From positions 1 through 22,037 of the IMG/VR virus record IMGVR_UViG_3300046532_000629: a stretch of 22,037 nucleotides of DNA; one strand, given 5' to 3'. This document shows positions 20,188 through 22,037 of the stretch, one piece after another (position 1 is the stretch's first letter; each line of letters begins with the position of its first letter). The translations under genes and the position numbers were made by a program. The stretch comes from a virus. Below the pieces are notes generated by a model. That model searched no databases. It was given only the letters and a program-made list of their open reading frames with translations, and had not been told where the DNA came from.

Positions 20188-21582
20188 TCAAACTTTGAAG
20201 TCTCCGTATTTATTTCCCATTCTACCTCTATCTGCGACTGGGATAGAATCGTCTATTCCAGTGTTCTCTATCAATTCTTCTTGAGCTTCTTGTTCACAAT
20301 CATAGAGTTTCATACGACTTCTATCAACACCGATAACAAATCTCTTAAATATTGTCGGGTCGTTGTATCTATTCTTTAACTGTTTGACTACCATTTGGTC
20401 TAACTCTTCTAATTCTTCTGAGGAGATTAGTGCAAACATAAAGTCTGCAGTTGCAGGTAATCCAAATGACTCTGAGGTATCTGTAAGTTCTACATCTGTT
20501 GAACCATAACCACTTCTTGTAGTCTGAGTTGCACTCATGATTGGAACATTATACTCCACTGCAAGTCCTCTCAACTCTTCTGCAATACTCTTAATAAGAG
20601 TATAAGAGTTCGCACCAGCACCTGGCTTCACTCTATGTGATGCACATATGTTTAAGTAATCAATGAATATCATATCGGGTCTGAAGTCCTTCTTGATATC
20701 CAATTCTTGTAATAGATGTCTAAAGTGACCAACATGAGCAGATGCAGTAGGATATTCTTTAACAATAAGTTTACCTTTTGTCTTGTCCTTAAGTTTATCT
20801 ACCTTTTTACCAAACATATTCTTGGTGATATCACCCAAATCTTGTATAGGAATATTTAAGGTATTTGCATCAATTCTTTCTGCAATCTTCTCTTCCGACA
20901 TTTCTAATGTAATGTATAATACATTCTTGTTCATCATCAAATGACTTGATGCCATATGACACATGAATAGGGACTTACCCACACCTGTTCCTGCAAGGCA
21001 GATATTCAAGGTTTTATTGGGTAAGCCACCCTTAGTAACTTTGTTGAAGTATTCCAAGTCAAATGGAATCTTCTCTTCTTCAGTATGGTAAAATTCCCAC
21101 CTGTCGTCTGCATCTTCTAATTGGTCGTGACCAATATTAGTATCAAAAGACACGGAAAGTGCATCCTTAAGTAGTTCAGGAATATCTCCACGAGACCTTT
21201 TAGACTTCTCATCAAGTACTTCAATAGAGTCCATGACAGCGATGTAGATAGCTCTATCTTTGCACCATTTTTCTGCCTCGTCTATTAACCATTCTTGTGG
21301 GGTTTCTTCTGATGAGTTCCCAATCTCCTTAACAATAGATTTAGAGGATTTTAATACATTGTCTTGTAGACTAGTATTGTTCTCTAAATTTATGAGAAGT
21401 GCCTCCATTGTAGGAGTCTTAGTGTATTTTTCGAAGTAGTCAACTACTCCCTCAAATACAGTCTTTTCATCGGTCTCGGTAAAGTATTCCGACTTTACAA
21501 AGGGGAGCACTTTCCGTGCAAATGAATCACTCTGAAGAAGGTTCTTCAGTATTGTCTGTTCTATTCTTATCGTTTGTTCCAT
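20188..21582 (-). CDS. 41: Replicative DNA helicase, T4 gp41-like (DnaB family)
   Basis: 464 residues, close to T4 gp41. The N-terminal part (about 1-150) is the helical primase/loader-interaction domain. The RecA-like helicase core has Walker A AGTGVGKS at 197-204, catalytic glutamate region ITLEMSE at 224-230, Walker [10 protein letters not shown] at 304-312 with Asp308, and the motif H3/H4 region [19 protein letters not shown]. It unwinds the fork 5' to 3' as a hexamer with the gp61 primase encoded further downstream. The gene overlaps uvsX by 56 bases; AGGA ten bases before the ATG and the match of the first helix to T4 gp41 support the 21582 start. No gp59 loader gene is seen in the window. 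Confidence 0.96.
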   Translation of the reverse strand: MEQTIRIEQTILKNLLQSDSFARKVLPFVKSEYFTETDEKTVFEGVVDYFEKYTKTPTMEALLINLENNTSLQDNVLKSSKSIVKEIGNSSEETPQEWLIDEAEKWCKDRAIYIAVMDSIEVLDEKSKRSRGDIPELLKDALSVSFDTNIGHDQLEDADDRWEFYHTEEEKIPFDLEYFNKVTKGGLPNKTLNICLAGTGVGKSLFMCHMASSHLMMNKNVLYITLEMSEEKIAERIDANTLNIPIQDLGDITKNMFGKKVDKLKDKTKGKLIVKEYPTASAHVGHFRHLLQELDIKKDFRPDMIFIDYLNICASHRVKPGAGANSYTLIKSIAEELRGLAVEYNVPIMSATQTTRSGYGSTDVELTDTSESFGLPATADFMFALISSEELEELDQMVVKQLKNRYNDPTIFKRFVIGVDRSRMKLYDCEQEAQEELIENTGIDDSIPVADRGRMGNKYGDFKV

Positions 21583-22037
21583 ACTTAAAATATCCTTGTG
21601 CGTGTGTCTCTAGTTCTTCCATTACTTCAGGAGTAAAGAACTTTTCGGGGTTGTTGTTAATCGTTTTACCGAATTCTGTTTTACCAGTAGGTAGTTTAAC
21701 ACGAGTTCCCTCTTTTGTAAAGACATTAAATGCTAATGCCATATCGAGTAACCCGTAATACCTGTCCAACCCTTTATCGTAGGATAATCTTACGTCAACC
21801 ATTCTGTTTTCAACTGTCAATCTTGATTTTGCATTCTTACAATGAATGATATTACCAATAATTTCAGTACCTTCTTTTTCTTTCTTCTTAGATAAGAATA
21901 TGATTGATGAAGCTGCATATTTCAGTCCACTACCACCACCCATTTCTTTCTGAGGGAACATAGAACCAATCACATCATATGTGTGGTTCGTTACTATCAT
22001 CGGAACTCCGACTCTACCCAATTTCAATGTCAATACT
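21527..22037 (-). CDS. uvsX: UvsX recombinase (RecA-like), 3' part; 5' end outside the window
   Basis: The frame is open to the right edge, so this is the C-terminal half; a TTG at 22033 should not be taken as the start. [20 protein letters not shown] and [20 protein letters not shown] match the region of T4 UvsX containing the NHTYE motif and the MGGGTG DNA-binding loop, and [19 protein letters not shown] matches the conserved VKFDGGIDPYSGLLDMAL stretch. UvsX pairs DNA strands for recombination-dependent replication. The C-terminal tail is acidic and Glu/Asn/Thr-rich, as in T4 UvsX. The last part of the gene overlaps the start of gp41, the same uvsX-then-41 order as T4 (T4 has gene 40 between). 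Confidence 0.95.
   Translation of the reverse strand, partial: VLTLKLGRVGVPMIVTNHTYDVIGSMFPQKEMGGGSGLKYAASSIIFLSKKKEKEGTEIIGNIIHCKNAKSRLTVENRMVDVRLSYDKGLDRYYGLLDMALAFNVFTKEGTRVKLPTGKTEFGKTINNNPEKFFTPEVMEELETHAQGYFKYGTNDKNRTDNTEEPSSE

Noticed and set aside
22031-22033. TTG at 22033 as the start of the right-edge gene
   Set aside because: The frame stays open to the window edge and the sequence starts in the middle of the UvsX core, so the real start lies outside.
1-22037. CRISPR array, insertion sequence, integrase, attachment site or intein
   Set aside because: No spaced direct repeats, transposase or integrase motifs, or terminal inverted repeats were seen, and nrdA, nrdB, primase and helicase are uninterrupted.

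Overview
The window is a piece of a T4-like (Straboviridae/Kyanoviridae-type) tailed phage genome, almost certainly marine. Diagnostic genes are the UvsX recombinase and gp41 replicative helicase at the right end, the gp61 primase, and an aerobic class Ia ribonucleotide reductase with its glutaredoxin. Between them lie late genes of the kind seen in marine T4-like phages: a 'MALWG' structural protein, a protein with the DPCWKGY...PNCVP motif, a DUF6267-like KWDGAP protein and LPPALKKAI repeats. The DNA is clearly AT-rich and every gene, plus one tRNA, reads on the minus strand. No photosynthesis genes, integrase or host genes are seen. Host cannot be read from the sequence; a pelagiphage-like (SAR11/alphaproteobacterial) or related host is my guess only.

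Layout in the direction of transcription (right to left). (1) 22037-20188: uvsX (5' end outside the window) and gp41, overlapping, then a 58-residue small protein. (2) 19957-19568: a single late gene bracketed by a perfect TATAAATA late box and a rho-independent terminator. (3) 19404-9681: a long run of closely packed late genes. They encode a ligase-like protein, a CTS-like two-part protein, a nucleotidyltransferase/P-loop fusion, an HNH protein, several charged helical proteins and small structural proteins. Many have an N-terminus resembling the T4 internal-protein capsid-targeting sequence, or an early [LI]xE site of the gp21 prohead-protease type. (4) 9634-7007: a small conserved protein, tRNA-Thr(UGU), a 186-residue conserved protein, a 51-residue basic protein, a membrane/coiled-coil protein and a 70-residue protein. 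(5) 6947-93: a tight operon, most genes overlapping by 4-56 bases: primase, nrdA, a 2-oxoglutarate/Fe(II) oxygenase-like gene, nrdB, glutaredoxin, a membrane peptide, an unknown protein, a zinc-ribbon protein and a stand-alone glutamine amidotransferase. (6) The first codons of another gene lie at 33-1, behind its own promoter.

Region 5 makes dNTPs and primes replication, region 1 drives recombination-dependent replication, and region 3 probably makes virion or capsid-internal proteins. Three points deserve most attention. First, a 35-base dyad at the primase start contains a consensus -10 box and the AUG, so read-through RNA would hide the start codon while RNA from the local promoter would be free and nearly leaderless. 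Second, TAAATA lies exactly five bases before the ATG of five genes, most lacking a Shine-Dalgarno, suggesting leaderless late mRNAs. Third, a run of late, possibly capsid-packaged proteins carries nucleotidyltransferase, P-loop kinase, HNH nuclease and ligase-like motifs. No stretch longer than about 165 bases lacks a gene.
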